Shown piece after piece: positions 38,306 through 47,397 of a DNA stretch of 64,000 nt. Under the pieces are notes generated by a model, which worked only from the letters and a program-made list of their open reading frames with translations, did no database searches and had not been told where the DNA came from. The position numbers and the translations under genes were made by a program. Numbering within the stretch: position 1 is the stretch's first letter; every line of letters begins with the position of its first letter. The DNA lies in contig NZ_JACXIZ010000013.1 in the NCBI RefSeq assembly GCF_014705605.1, positions 158,786 to 222,785 of the forward strand, in the 5' to 3' direction. This DNA comes from Paenibacillus sabuli (lineage in GTDB: Bacteria; Bacillota; Bacilli; Paenibacillales; Paenibacillaceae).

Positions 38306-40213
38306 ATGTGTGGAATTGCAGGCATCATGATCAAAGAACCCGTCTCCCCCGAGCTGGAGACGCTAAGCGCGATGACGATGCTGCTGCGGCACCGCGGCCC
38401 CGACGATGCGGCGATCTGGCGCGATGCGCATATCGGCCTTGGCTTCCGGCGCCTCGCCATCGTCGATCCGGAGGGCGGCCGTCAGCCGCTGGCGAGCGAG
38501 GACGGGCGATTCATCTGCGTGTTCAACGGTGAAATTTATAATTATAGACCGCTGCGCGCTGAGCTGGAAGGACGCGGGCATCGCTTCTGCACCGACAGCG
38601 ACGGCGAGGTCATCGTCCATCTGTATGAGGAGCGCGGCGCCGACTGCGTGCAGGAGCTGGAGGGCATGTTCGCCTTTGTGATCTGGGATCGCGCCGAGCA
38701 GCGGCTCTTCGGGGCGCGCGACCGGTTCGGCATCAAGCCGCTGTACTATGCTGCAGGACGAGAGCAATTAAGCTTTGCCTCGGAGATCAAAAGCCTGACC
38801 GGCAGCGGCGTGGTCGCGCCTGCAGTGCGACCCGCCAGCCTGCTCGCGTACCTCACCTTCCAGTATGTGCCCGATCCGGACACCATGTTCGAGGGGGTGC
38901 GCAAGCTGCCGTCCGGTCACATCTTCACCGCTCGTCCCGGCGAGCCGCCGTGCGTCGAGCGCTACTGGCAGCCCCTGCTCGCTCCCGAGCCCGCCTATCG
39001 GGGCGAGGCTTGCGCCCGGGATATCTGCCAGGCCCTCGAGCACGCGGTCGCCTCGCATCTGACCGGAGACGCGGAGATCGGCTGCCTGCTCTCGAGCGGC
39101 ATCGATTCGACCGCGATCGCGGCGGCGATGCGCCGGCACGGACCGGTGCGCACCTACTCCGTGGGCTTCGCCGGACCCGCGGACGAGACCGGGCCGGCGG
39201 CGCGTACCGCCGCTCTGCTCGGCACGACGCATACGTCGGAAGTGATCTCGCGCGAGGCATACTTCGCCGCATTGCCTCATGTCGTGGCCCAGCTCGACGA
39301 GCCGCTCGCCGATCCGTCGGCAGTGGCGCTGTACGAGGTGACCCGACTCGCCGCCCGGGACGTCAAGGTCGTGCTCTCCGGCGAGGGCGCCGACGAGCTG
39401 TTCGGCGGCTACCGCATCTACCGCGAGCCGCAGGCGCTGGCGCCGCTCGCCGCCCTGCCCGGTCCGCTGCGCCGCCTCTTGCACGCGGCGGCGCAGCGGC
39501 TGCCCGCCGGTCTGTACGGCCGCGGCTACGTGCTGCGCGGCACGACGCCGCTGGAAGCGCGCTTCGTCGGCAACGCCAAGATCTTCAGCGAGGAGATGAA
39601 GGCGCAACTGCTCGAGGAAGCCTGGCGGGCCCCGGACGGATATGTATCGCCGCAGGCGCTCGCCGCCCGGCTGTACGACCGGAATGCGCATCTGGATCCG
39701 GCCGCGCGCATGCAAGACATCGACCTCAACCTGTGGCTGCCGGGCGACATCCTCATGAAGGCCGACAAGATGTCGATGGCGCATGCCCTGGAGCTGCGCG
39801 TCCCCTACCTGTCGAGCGTGCTGTACGAGGTGGCTCGGCGGCTGCCGCCGCAGGAGCGGGTCGGCGGCGGCACGACCAAGACGGCCCTGCGCCGGGCGCT
39901 CGCCGGCCTCGTGCCGGAGGAGGTGCGGATGCGGCCCAAGCTGGGCTTCCCCGTACCGCTGCGGCGCTGGCTCGCGGAGCTTCCGCCCGGCGAGCTGCTC
40001 GGGCGCATCGAAGCGGGCCGCATCGGCGGCTATATCCGGCTGCCGCAGGTCGAGCGGCTGCTGCGCGAGCACCGCGACGGCGACGCCGATCATGCGCGCA
40101 AGCTGTGGACGGTGCTGTGCTTCGCCATGTGGCACGGCGCCTGCGTGCACAAGACGGCGGCGCCTTGCAGCGCCGCCCCGGCAACTCTGAGCCGGGTCGT
40201 CTCGTCTATTTAG
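38306..40213 (+). CDS. asnB: Asparagine synthetase, glutamine-hydrolysing
   Basis: A 635-residue enzyme. Cys2 is the glutaminase nucleophile (MCGIAG), with LLRHRGPDD, FNGEIYN and DSDGEVIVH in the N-terminal amidotransferase domain (about 1-190). The C-terminal synthetase domain has the ATP pyrophosphatase loop LLSSGIDST (usual SGGxDS) and LSGEGADELFGGY. It transfers ammonia from glutamine to aspartate, or to a related acid, using ATP. The ATG at 38306 follows AAGGAG. The lipoprotein gene that follows is 22 bp away and may be cotranscribed. Confidence 0.93.
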   Translation: MCGIAGIMIKEPVSPELETLSAMTMLLRHRGPDDAAIWRDAHIGLGFRRLAIVDPEGGRQPLASEDGRFICVFNGEIYNYRPLRAELEGRGHRFCTDSDGEVIVHLYEERGADCVQELEGMFAFVIWDRAEQRLFGARDRFGIKPLYYAAGREQLSFASEIKSLTGSGVVAPAVRPASLLAYLTFQYVPDPDTMFEGVRKLPSGHIFTARPGEPPCVERYWQPLLAPEPAYRGEACARDICQALEHAVASHLTGDAEIGCLLSSGIDSTAIAAAMRRHGPVRTYSVGFAGPADETGPAARTAALLGTTHTSEVISREAYFAALPHVVAQLDEPLADPSAVALYEVTRLAARDVKVVLSGEGADELFGGYRIYREPQALAPLAALPGPLRRLLHAAAQRLPAGLYGRGYVLRGTTPLEARFVGNAKIFSEEMKAQLLEEAWRAPDGYVSPQALAARLYDRNAHLDPAARMQDIDLNLWLPGDILMKADKMSMAHALELRVPYLSSVLYEVARRLPPQERVGGGTTKTALRRALAGLVPEEVRMRPKLGFPVPLRRWLAELPPGELLGRIEAGRIGGYIRLPQVERLLREHRDGDADHARKLWTVLCFAMWHGACVHKTAAPCSAAPATLSRVVSSI

Positions 40214-40235
40214 GCAAGGAAAGGAAGTGGGCAGC

Positions 40236-41615
40236 ATGGATTACAGTGGAAAGCAAGCCTTACGACGTCATCGCAATCGGAACTGGACGCTCGTCCTCCT
40301 CTTCGCCCTGCTGCTGGCAGTCGCCGCGGGCTGCGGCGCCCAAGGCGACCAGGCCGCCTCAGGCGGCAACGGCAGCGGCGGCGCGCCCAGCGAAGCGAAC
40401 AACGGCGCAAACGGCGGCACCGACGACAGCGGCGACGGAATCGGCGAGACCGACGCCGACCAGGAAGCGGATAACGCCGCGAGCGGCAGTCCGTCCACGC
40501 CGAGCGACAACGAGGCCGGCGATGCCGGAGACGGCGCGCAATCTCCATCGAATGGCGGCAGTCCGACCGACTCGGCCGACTCCGGCGGCGCAGCGGGACC
40601 GCTCGGCGGCGCCGTCACCGCACTCCGGCTCGCCGACGATGAGACCGGCTGGGTCGGCGGCGAGGGCTGGATCGCGCGCACCGAGGATGGCGGTCGCAAG
40701 TGGACGACCGTCTACGAGGGCGATGATATCGTCCGCCAGATTTTTGCCCTTGACGATCAGCGTGTCTGGGCGACCCTCGAAGCCGCGCAGGATGAAGCGG
40801 CTCGAACCTTGCTCGGCTCGACCGACGGCGGCCACACGTGGATGGAGATCGGCGAGGTCCCCGAGGGCAAATTCCTGCACTTCGTGAGCGAGCAGGAGGC
40901 TTACAGCGGCAGCGTGCAGACGCGCGACGGCGGCCGGACGTGGAAGCGTCTGCGCGTGCCGGACGGTACGGCCGGGGAGCCGTACTTCCACGATCGCGAC
41001 AATGGCTGGGCGGTGACCGCCGCGAACGGGCAGTTCGACATCATGCGGACGACGGATGGCGGACAGAGCTGGCGCTCGGTCAAGCAGGGCCAATTCGAGA
41101 GCCCGCAGCTCGGCGGCGCGATCATCCGCTCCGCCGGCGAACAGGATGCCTGGGTCGAGCTGATCGGCGGCAGCGGCATGTCGCAGACGTCCTATTCCCT
41201 CTTCCATACGACAGACGGCGGCGCTACCTGGATCCCGGTGCTCGCCAATTCGGGAGCGGGCTCCGGTCCCGCGCCGGGGTATGCGATCGGCGAAGAGCCT
41301 GACGTGCCCGCCAATGCCGGCAACGGTCCGGGCGCGCTCTACGTCGCGAGCGAAGAGGTCGCCTTCATGGGCGGGCAATGCCTCGCCTGCGATCAGGCCA
41401 ACACGCTCGGCAAGACGACCGACGGCGGTAACACCTGGACCAATCTGGATGCCGAATACCCGGGCTACGGCGAGCAGCATCTCGCAGCGGCCGACGCGCA
41501 GCATGTCTGGTGGATCACGACCGACCATAGCGAGCCCTCCGTGATGATGACGTCCGCGGATGGCGGGTCGCACTGGGACAAGGCGTTCACCTTCGGCTCG
41601 CCCGACAAGCAATAG
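40236..41615 (+). CDS. Lipoprotein with Asp-box (BNR/Ycf48-like) beta-propeller
   Basis: A 459-residue predicted lipoprotein: hydrophobic signal with AVAAGC, then a Gly/Ser/Asp-rich low-complexity linker of about 80 residues, then a propeller with seven Asp boxes (EDGGRKW, TDGGHTW, RDGGRTW, TDGGQSW, TDGGATW, TDGGNTW, ADGGSHW). Similar propellers occur in sialidase-like and Ycf48-type proteins, where they act as binding scaffolds; no sialidase active site was recognised. The ATG at 40236 has GGAAG upstream. Function unknown; it likely sits on the outer face of the membrane. Confidence 0.85.
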   Translation: MDYSGKQALRRHRNRNWTLVLLFALLLAVAAGCGAQGDQAASGGNGSGGAPSEANNGANGGTDDSGDGIGETDADQEADNAASGSPSTPSDNEAGDAGDGAQSPSNGGSPTDSADSGGAAGPLGGAVTALRLADDETGWVGGEGWIARTEDGGRKWTTVYEGDDIVRQIFALDDQRVWATLEAAQDEAARTLLGSTDGGHTWMEIGEVPEGKFLHFVSEQEAYSGSVQTRDGGRTWKRLRVPDGTAGEPYFHDRDNGWAVTAANGQFDIMRTTDGGQSWRSVKQGQFESPQLGGAIIRSAGEQDAWVELIGGSGMSQTSYSLFHTTDGGATWIPVLANSGAGSGPAPGYAIGEEPDVPANAGNGPGALYVASEEVAFMGGQCLACDQANTLGKTTDGGNTWTNLDAEYPGYGEQHLAAADAQHVWWITTDHSEPSVMMTSADGGSHWDKAFTFGSPDKQ

Positions 41616-41626
41616 GACGCATCCGG

Positions 41627-41661
41627 CCCGGCCCTTGGCGCAGACTGCGCCAAGGGCCGGG
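41627..41661 (+). terminator. Strong 17-bp GC hairpin after the propeller lipoprotein gene
   Basis: A perfect inverted repeat (CCCGGCCCTTGGCGCAG and complement around one base) starts 12 bp after the stop. It lacks a T-tract, so it may stabilise the mRNA end instead. A TATAAT at 41668-41673 just after it could be the -10 box for the next gene. Confidence 0.6.
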
Positions 41662-41715
41662 CTCGTGTATAATATAGAGCGACAAGCCTATTAAAGTAAG
41701 GAGAGTCCTTGTGCC

Positions 41716-41925
41716 ATGGAATTATCGCTCAGTCGCATCCACGACAAGATTGAATTGTTCGAGGCCTACGACATGAAGACGCTCGAGCGCCAGATCGATG
41801 CGCAGATCGAAAACAATCAGGCGCTAATGCTGCGCGTCGCATCCGTCAGCCACCAGGTCACCCCCGTCGCCGACTCCGGACGCATGCTCTACAGCGCCGT
41901 CGTCCACTTCAAAGCGCAGGCCTGA
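41716..41925 (+). CDS. DUF2536 (YrzA-like) small protein
   Basis: A 69-residue protein. The pattern DKIELFEAYD, LERQIDAQIENNQALML, VSHQVT and the ending MLYSAVVHFKA matches the DUF2536 family known from Bacillus (YrzA). The function of the family is not known. The ATG at 41716 follows AAGGAG at 12 bases, slightly long spacing. It converges with the two-component kinase gene. Confidence 0.85.
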   Translation: MELSLSRIHDKIELFEAYDMKTLERQIDAQIENNQALMLRVASVSHQVTPVADSGRMLYSAVVHFKAQA

Positions 41926-41943
41926 GCCTTCGGGGCAGCAAGG

Positions 41944-41962
41944 CGCCCGCCTGCGGCGGGCG
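41944..41962. terminator. Short GC hairpin between convergent genes
   Basis: CGCCCGC and GCGGGCG pair across a short loop between the DUF2536 gene and the kinase gene. No T-tract follows on either strand, so terminator activity is only possible. Confidence 0.4.
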
Positions 41963-41983
41963 ACCGGCCCTTCTATCGTTTGC

Positions 41984-43384
41984 TCAAGCACCGCCTGCAT
42001 CCTCCCCTGCTCCAGGCAGATCGACGATGAACGTCGTCCCTTCCCCCACCCGGCTCTCCACCCTGATCGCCCCGCCGTGCAGATGAACAATCTTGTGCAC
42101 GATGGCCAGCCCGAGCCCGGTGCTCCCGGTATCGCGCTGCCGCGCCTTGTCACCGCGATAAAAACGATCAAACAGGTAAGGCAATTCTTCATCCGGGATA
42201 CCATCGCCCGTATCTGCGATGGTGACTGTCACCCCCTCGGCGCCGCGCAACGCCTCGATTGTGATCGAACGTCCGGACGGCACATGCTTGACCGCATTCG
42301 AGAGCAGGTTCGTCCACACCTGCAGGAGCAGCACCGGATCGCCATCCAGCATGAATTCCTGCGGGACGCGCAGCCGCACGCCGAGCTCCTTGGCCCGCAG
42401 CTGCCACTCCAGCTGTCGCAGCGCCTGCCGGAGCTGCGGGCGCAGCGCCGCAGACCGACGCGTCACGGTCTGTCCCTCCTGTTCGAGCTGGGACAGCAGC
42501 AGCAATTGGCGGCTGAGCGCCGCGAGGTGACGCGACTCGTGTCCGATGACGGCGGCGTATTGGACACGGGTCGGCTCGTCCAGCTCCGGTTCGAGCAACG
42601 CCTCGGCGTAGCCCTGGATCGCAGACAGCGGCGTCTGAATCTCATGCGACACGTTCGCCACGAACTCGCGCTTCCCCCGATCCGAGCGCTCCAGCTGACG
42701 ACTCATCTGCTCGAAATGTACGGCGAGCTGACCGATCTCGTCGCGCCTGCCCGTAGGGAGCTGCAGGTCGTAACGCCCCGCCGCAATGCGCTGCGTAGCT
42801 TCGCGCAGCCGCTGTATCGGCTGGACGAGATAACGCGTGCTGATGAGCAAATAAGGAAGGCCAAGCAGCACCGCACAGGCGGTCATCAGCAAAAAGAAAC
42901 GCCGCAATTCGTCGAACTGCACGTGCGCATCATGCCGGATAAACAAAGCGTAACGCTCAGCGCCCGCCGTAACGGGCAGGCCGACCGTATTGCGAAGCCG
43001 ATTCTCGAAATAACCCATCACAAAAGGCATGCTCGGAAAATCCGCCACCCCGTGGTAGGCGTCCCCCTCCAGCACGGCTTGCTTGATCGCCTCAGACAGG
43101 TCCGAGCGCCGAAACGCCTCGCCGAAATACATGTCGTTGCCCGCCGAGTCGCGCACATATAGTTGATACCCCAGCATCGCGGTCTGCTGCAAATAATCGC
43201 CCATCGCTTCGGGGTAGCGCTCGATAAATCCGCCGATCTGCTGCGCCATGCGGGACAGCTTGGCGTCATTGTAAGGCTTGAGCTCCCAATGATAATACAG
43301 ATTGGCCAAATAGAAGGCGAGAAAGCCGCTGATCGCGATGGTGTAGAGCGAAGTGACAAAAACGCGCGAGTAGAGCGATCTCAT
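41984..43384 (-). CDS. Sensor histidine kinase of the heme-island two-component system
   Basis: A 466-residue kinase starting MRSLYSRVFVTS. Membrane segments lie near 8-30 and 165-185 around an extracytoplasmic sensing region of about 135 residues; then HAMP, HisKA with FVANVSHEIQTPLSA (phospho-His), and HATPase_c with LLSNAVKHV, DTGDGIPDEELPYLFDRFYRGD and GLGLAIVHKIVHLHGG. The ATG at 43384 overlaps the regulator stop by four bases. Size and layout resemble HssS-type heme sensors, and it is encoded at the end of a heme uptake operon, but the signal itself is inferred. Confidence 0.9.
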   Translation of the reverse strand: MRSLYSRVFVTSLYTIAISGFLAFYLANLYYHWELKPYNDAKLSRMAQQIGGFIERYPEAMGDYLQQTAMLGYQLYVRDSAGNDMYFGEAFRRSDLSEAIKQAVLEGDAYHGVADFPSMPFVMGYFENRLRNTVGLPVTAGAERYALFIRHDAHVQFDELRRFFLLMTACAVLLGLPYLLISTRYLVQPIQRLREATQRIAAGRYDLQLPTGRRDEIGQLAVHFEQMSRQLERSDRGKREFVANVSHEIQTPLSAIQGYAEALLEPELDEPTRVQYAAVIGHESRHLAALSRQLLLLSQLEQEGQTVTRRSAALRPQLRQALRQLEWQLRAKELGVRLRVPQEFMLDGDPVLLLQVWTNLLSNAVKHVPSGRSITIEALRGAEGVTVTIADTGDGIPDEELPYLFDRFYRGDKARQRDTGSTGLGLAIVHKIVHLHGGAIRVESRVGEGTTFIVDLPGAGEDAGGA

Positions 43385-44055
43385 CCTGCACTCGTCTCCA
43401 GCTTGTACCCGACGCCTCGCACGGTATGGATTACAAAGCTGCGCCTGTCGGCAAAACGCTGCCGCAGTCGCTTGATGTGGACATCGACCGTGCGCTCGTC
43501 GCCGGGATAATCCGCGCCCCAAATCAATCGAATCAGCTCCTCGCGGCTAAATACGCGGCCCGGGTACTCGGCGAGCTGGGCCAGCAGCTCGAACTCCTTG
43601 AGCGGCGGAAAGACGAGCTCGTCGCCGTCGGCGACCTCGTAATTGGTGCGATCGATCACGAGCTCGCCCAGCCGAATCTTGCCGCTGGAGGCAAGCGAAT
43701 AGCGGCGAAACAACGCCCGGATGCGAAACATCAGTTCCGGCAGCTCAAACGGCTTGGTTACATAGTCGTCCGTCCCGCTCAGATAGCCCTGCTCCTTGTC
43801 GCTAAGTTGATCGCGCGCAGTCAGCAGGATGACCGGGATGTCGTAGTTTTTGCGGATATGCTCGCACACGCTCAGCCCGTCCATGCCCGGCATCATCACG
43901 TCGAGGATCGCCAGATCGACGACATGATCCCGCAAGGCCGTCATCGCTTCGCGACCGCCCGGGGCTTCCACGACGCGGAATCCCTCCTTGGCCATGTAGT
44001 GCCCGAGCAGCGCGCGGTGATGCGTATCGTCATCGGCTATAAGCAGCTGTTTCAT
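43381..44055 (-). CDS. OmpR-family response regulator of the heme-island system
   Basis: A 224-residue regulator: receiver domain with Asp8-Asp9, phospho-acceptor Asp52 (ILDVMMPGMDG), Thr80 and Lys102, then an OmpR/PhoB winged helix (LVFPPLKEFELLAQLAEYPGRVFSREELIRLIWG, DVHIKRLRQRF). Proteins of this type bind direct repeats spaced by about one helical turn. It starts 16 bp after the FecCD permease gene and overlaps the kinase gene (ATGA), so it is probably transcribed with heme uptake genes. It is a good candidate to bind the 11-bp GTTCA repeats upstream of three promoters in this island. Confidence 0.92.
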   Translation of the reverse strand: MKQLLIADDDTHHRALLGHYMAKEGFRVVEAPGGREAMTALRDHVVDLAILDVMMPGMDGLSVCEHIRKNYDIPVILLTARDQLSDKEQGYLSGTDDYVTKPFELPELMFRIRALFRRYSLASSGKIRLGELVIDRTNYEVADGDELVFPPLKEFELLAQLAEYPGRVFSREELIRLIWGADYPGDERTVDVHIKRLRQRFADRRSFVIHTVRGVGYKLETSAG

Positions 44056-44071
44056 CGCGGTTCTTCACCTC

Positions 44072-45064
44072 CTAGGCTCGCCGCTTATCCGGCCGCCGGT
44101 CGTCGCGCCTCAGCATCATGATGAGGAATGGACCGCCGATGACCGTCATGATGATCGAAGCCGGCACCTCCGCCGGAGCGAGCACGGTGCGTCCGATCGT
44201 ATCCGCTGCCAGGATCAGCAGCGCGCCGCCGATCGCCGAGAACGGAATGAGCAGTCTGAAGCTCGGACCGAGCAGCAGCCGCCCGATATGCGGCACTAGC
44301 AGCCCGGCGAACAAGATCAAGCCGCCGATCGCCGTCGCCACCGACGCCAAGAGCACCGCCACCGCGGACAGCAGGAGTCGCACATGCAGGATGCGCAGGC
44401 CGAGACTGCGGGCGGTCTCGTCGCCAAATGCGAGCATGTTGCACCACGCCCCGAGCGGCAGCGCGAGAAGTAGTCCAAGACCGCCGAATACGGCGAGAAT
44501 CGTCACATCGTCCCATGTCTTCATCGTGAAGATCGAGGAGATCGCCTGATTCACGCTCGTCACCGCGTAACTGCCTCTATAGTTGAACGATTGCCCGAGG
44601 CCGGTGAACGTCGCGTTGACGGCGACGCCGACGAGGATGAGCCGCAGCGGCTGCAGACCCGAGCGCCAGGACAGCGAATAGACGATGTAGCAGGCGAGCC
44701 CGCCGCCTAGCACGGCGAACAGCGGCGACCAGAAATACAACATCGGGAAAAGGGTGACGACAAGCAGTGACACCAGTCCGGCGCCCGAAGAAATACCGAT
44801 GATGCCAGGCTCGGCAAGCGGATTCTTCATCACCGCCTGCAAAAGCGCGCCCGATACGGCGAGTGCCGCCCCGGCCAGCATCGCGACGAAGATGCGGGGA
44901 AACCGCAAGTCCTTGACGACCTCGACCTGCTCGTTGCCGCCATGGATGAGGCCTTGCACCAGCTCTCCGAAGCCGAGCTCGATGCTGCCGGTCATGGCGG
45001 AATATACCGCTACCGCGAGGAGAAGCAGGGCGGATGCGGCAAATACGCCGCTCGTCCTGCTCAT
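44072..45064 (-). CDS. FecCD-type iron/heme ABC permease
   Basis: A 330-residue BtuC/FecCD permease with about nine to ten membrane segments and family signatures (LRFPRIFVAMLAGAALAVSGALLQ, NPLAEPGIIGISSGAG, GLLVPHIGRLLLGP, RTVLAPAEVPASIIMTVIGGPFLIMML). It forms the membrane channel for the heme/iron lipoprotein encoded upstream, whose stop it overlaps (ATGA). The ATPase partner is not in the window; the Isd system of Staphylococcus is in the same position and uses a shared ATPase. Confidence 0.93.
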   Translation of the reverse strand: MSRTSGVFAASALLLLAVAVYSAMTGSIELGFGELVQGLIHGGNEQVEVVKDLRFPRIFVAMLAGAALAVSGALLQAVMKNPLAEPGIIGISSGAGLVSLLVVTLFPMLYFWSPLFAVLGGGLACYIVYSLSWRSGLQPLRLILVGVAVNATFTGLGQSFNYRGSYAVTSVNQAISSIFTMKTWDDVTILAVFGGLGLLLALPLGAWCNMLAFGDETARSLGLRILHVRLLLSAVAVLLASVATAIGGLILFAGLLVPHIGRLLLGPSFRLLIPFSAIGGALLILAADTIGRTVLAPAEVPASIIMTVIGGPFLIMMLRRDDRRPDKRRA

Positions 45065-46041
45065 GGCGCGTCGGCGTACAACATCGGCACGAGCGCCTTC
45101 AGCGCCTCGTCGGCGGCCAGATTGCCTGTCGTCCCGAACAGCGCCTCCTCCAGATCGTAGACGCGGCCTGTGCGCACCGCCTTGAAATGCTGCCAGATGT
45201 CATTGGTCTTGAATTCTTCGTCGAACATCTCGACGACCTCCGCGGGCATGCCATGCGCGGCGCGCAGAATGACGTCCGGGTCGGCTTGCTGCAAATATTC
45301 CGTATTGGATGCCAGAAACTCCACCGTCTCGCCCTGTACGACATTGACGCCCCCCAGCAGCTTCACCAGATCGCCGATGTAGGAATGCTCCGTCGCGACA
45401 AGATAGCTGCCCGGGACGCCGAGCAGAATCAGCACCGTCGGCTGCGGCTTGGCTGATACCTCGCCGCGCAGATCCTCCAGGGTCTCATCGTACTGCGCCG
45501 CGATTGCTTCAGCCGCTTCGGCCTTGCCATACTGTTCGCCAAGCGTGCGAATCTCCTGCTGCATCTTCGCCAGGCTCGTCAGGTCGAGGAAGCGCGCTTC
45601 GATGCCGACGCGTTCGAACACCGGCTCCAGATCGTACTGCAAGGTCGTCACCGACAGCACCTCATCCGAATTCAGCGACTTGACCAGCTCCATATCCGGA
45701 CTCATCGGATTGCCGACTTCGGTGATGCCAGCATAGCGCTCGGGCAACGTCTTCACGCTGGTCGGAATGCCGACCAGCTCGATCTCCAGCGCGTCCATAA
45801 TCTGCGTAATCGCTACCGTTGTCGCGATAATCCGTTGCGGTAACCGGGCTGCATCCTCATCCTCCTCGCCAGACTCCGCCCCGTGATTCCCTCGGTCCGC
45901 TCCTGTTGCGGCAGTCTGCTGCACATCTCCGGAATGGGGAGCCTGGGCAGGCGATCCTTGGCCCTCCCCGCATGCGCCCAGCATGACCACGAGCCCGAGC
46001 CATAGTGCGAACCGCGCACCGCTCCTTCGCAGGTGGTCCAT
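45061..46041 (-). CDS. IsdE-like heme-binding lipoprotein
   Basis: A roughly 326-residue lipoprotein of the type II periplasmic-binding fold. Signal with lipobox VMLGAC, a Gln/Glu/Gly-rich linker, then the binding domain. GIPTSVKTLPERY, VGNPMSPDMELVKSLNSDEVLS and TTLQYDLEP recall IsdE, whose Met and His bind heme. The ATG at 46041 is preferred, with GGAGGGGG upstream; the ATG at 46065 that overlaps the NEAT gene stop has no good site. It passes heme to the FecCD permease encoded just downstream. Confidence 0.87.
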   Translation of the reverse strand: MDHLRRSGARFALWLGLVVMLGACGEGQGSPAQAPHSGDVQQTAATGADRGNHGAESGEEDEDAARLPQRIIATTVAITQIMDALEIELVGIPTSVKTLPERYAGITEVGNPMSPDMELVKSLNSDEVLSVTTLQYDLEPVFERVGIEARFLDLTSLAKMQQEIRTLGEQYGKAEAAEAIAAQYDETLEDLRGEVSAKPQPTVLILLGVPGSYLVATEHSYIGDLVKLLGGVNVVQGETVEFLASNTEYLQQADPDVILRAAHGMPAEVVEMFDEEFKTNDIWQHFKAVRTGRVYDLEEALFGTTGNLAADEALKALVPMLYADAP

Positions 46042-46061
46042 CCTGCCCCCTCCGTCCACCC

Positions 46062-47219
46062 TCATGCCTTACGCACCCGGCGCTTGCGACGAAGGATGTA
46101 CCAGACGCCGCACAGGAGGATGAACAGCGCGCCGATCGACGGCCACCAGACTGAATTGCTACTGTCTGTTCCGCCTGACAGCGGATGTTCGGCTGCTGCC
46201 ATCACGCTTTCGGATTGAGCCCCATTCGTTCCCGTCTGTTCGGCGGCCAGTGCTGTCGCATCCTTGCTTGCTGACGATGCGTCCTCTTCGAGATGATTCG
46301 ACGGCTGGTCATACTTGATCGAAGCATTTACGTCGGCTGAGTCCACTTCTGCTTCTTTCGCTATTGAAGCCGCTGTATCCGCTGTATCCGCTGTATCCGA
46401 AGGCGTGGTCGTCAGAGGTGTGCCGTCGTTTTCGCTGGTTCCTTGCCCCTCCTGCTCCTGTTGTTGCTGACTGGACGTGTCTTGCGCCGGCGCGTCTGCT
46501 CGGCCGGCGTTGTCGGCGCCGTCCCCGGCAGGCGCGTCCTCCCTTGCACCGTCGCCACTTGCAGTCTGCTTGGCCGGTTCTTCCTCGCTGCCCGCAGTCG
46601 GTCCCTGTGACGTCTCGCGATCGGCCGCCGGCGGCTCCGCTTGCCCGTTTGTCGCGCTAGCAGCCTCTTCGCCAGATGGTTCAGGATCTGCTTGGTTCGC
46701 CGCTTCGTGCGGCTGGTCGGTCGCCCCGACTATCTCCTCGTCCGCCTGCACCTGTCCGGACGCAGACAGCTCTTCCGTATCGAATGCCATTCGGATCGTA
46801 TAATCGTGATCATAGTCGATATCGCTCACTGTGACGTGTATTTTGGCTTCAAGCGGACGCGTAAGATCCTCGACCTTGAATTCCACCAGCCGCGTGTCGT
46901 CCGCTTCGTTCGCCTCGATGACCTGTGTATCCAAGAAACCACTGCCGCCAGGCACCTTGAACGCTGTCACCCAGGCGCTATGATTGATCGTCAGCCGGAC
47001 GGTCGCCGCACCGCCTTCCACTACGACCATTGCCGGCTTCTCCCAGTAGTCGTTAGCCATTGAGACGGAATCGTTCTCTGCCTTCAGCACCAGGTAGTCT
47101 ACCGCATATGTACCATCCGCAATGCCGCCCTCTGCCTGAATATTCGCCACCGGCAGCGCCAGTGCCATGACCAGAATGGCTGCAGCAAGATAGAATGCAA
47201 AGCCGCGCATATGTGTCAT
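46062..47219 (-). CDS. NEAT-domain heme protein with C-terminal membrane anchor
   Basis: About 385 residues: signal peptide, one NEAT domain (starting DGTYAVDYLVLKA, heme-site helix region SMANDYWEKPA, and the strand motif YDHDYTIRM with the Tyr pair), then about 180 residues of Ala/Glu/Gln/Ser/Thr-rich low-complexity linker, a C-terminal membrane segment and an RRKRR tail. There is no LPXTG-type sortase signal. The start is uncertain among three nearby Mets; 47219 is used. Heme would be captured at the wall and handed to the IsdE-like lipoprotein. The Fur box at 47247-47265 lies just upstream. Confidence 0.88.
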   Translation of the reverse strand: MTHMRGFAFYLAAAILVMALALPVANIQAEGGIADGTYAVDYLVLKAENDSVSMANDYWEKPAMVVVEGGAATVRLTINHSAWVTAFKVPGGSGFLDTQVIEANEADDTRLVEFKVEDLTRPLEAKIHVTVSDIDYDHDYTIRMAFDTEELSASGQVQADEEIVGATDQPHEAANQADPEPSGEEAASATNGQAEPPAADRETSQGPTAGSEEEPAKQTASGDGAREDAPAGDGADNAGRADAPAQDTSSQQQQEQEGQGTSENDGTPLTTTPSDTADTADTAASIAKEAEVDSADVNASIKYDQPSNHLEEDASSASKDATALAAEQTGTNGAQSESVMAAAEHPLSGGTDSSNSVWWPSIGALFILLCGVWYILRRKRRVRKA

Positions 47220-47246
47220 CATCCTCTTTTTAATGTATTCTAAAAT

Positions 47247-47265
47247 GATAATGATAATTATTCTC
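47247..47265 (-). promoter_or_regulatory. Fur box upstream of the NEAT-IsdE-like operon
   Basis: The 19-bp site matches the Fur consensus at 16 positions. It lies just after a minus-strand -35 TTGACA (47294-47299) and a weak -10, so bound Fur would block transcription when iron is plentiful. Confidence 0.85.
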
Positions 47266-47349
47266 ATATATAATCTATCATGTCATCCCTATTTGTCAAC
47301 CTATTTTTGGACCCGGATTATACCGCTTACCGAGCTTGGGACAGCGGAA

Positions 47350-47378
47350 GGGCTCCGGAAGCGGATCTCCCGGAGCCC
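47350..47378 (-). terminator. Hairpin after the heme oxygenase gene
   Basis: GGGCTCCGG and CCGGAGCCC pair across an 11-base loop, 20 bp after the isdG stop. The T-tract is poor, so it is a possible terminator only. Confidence 0.5.
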
Positions 47379-47397
47379 CTCCAATCTGGCCTGATGT

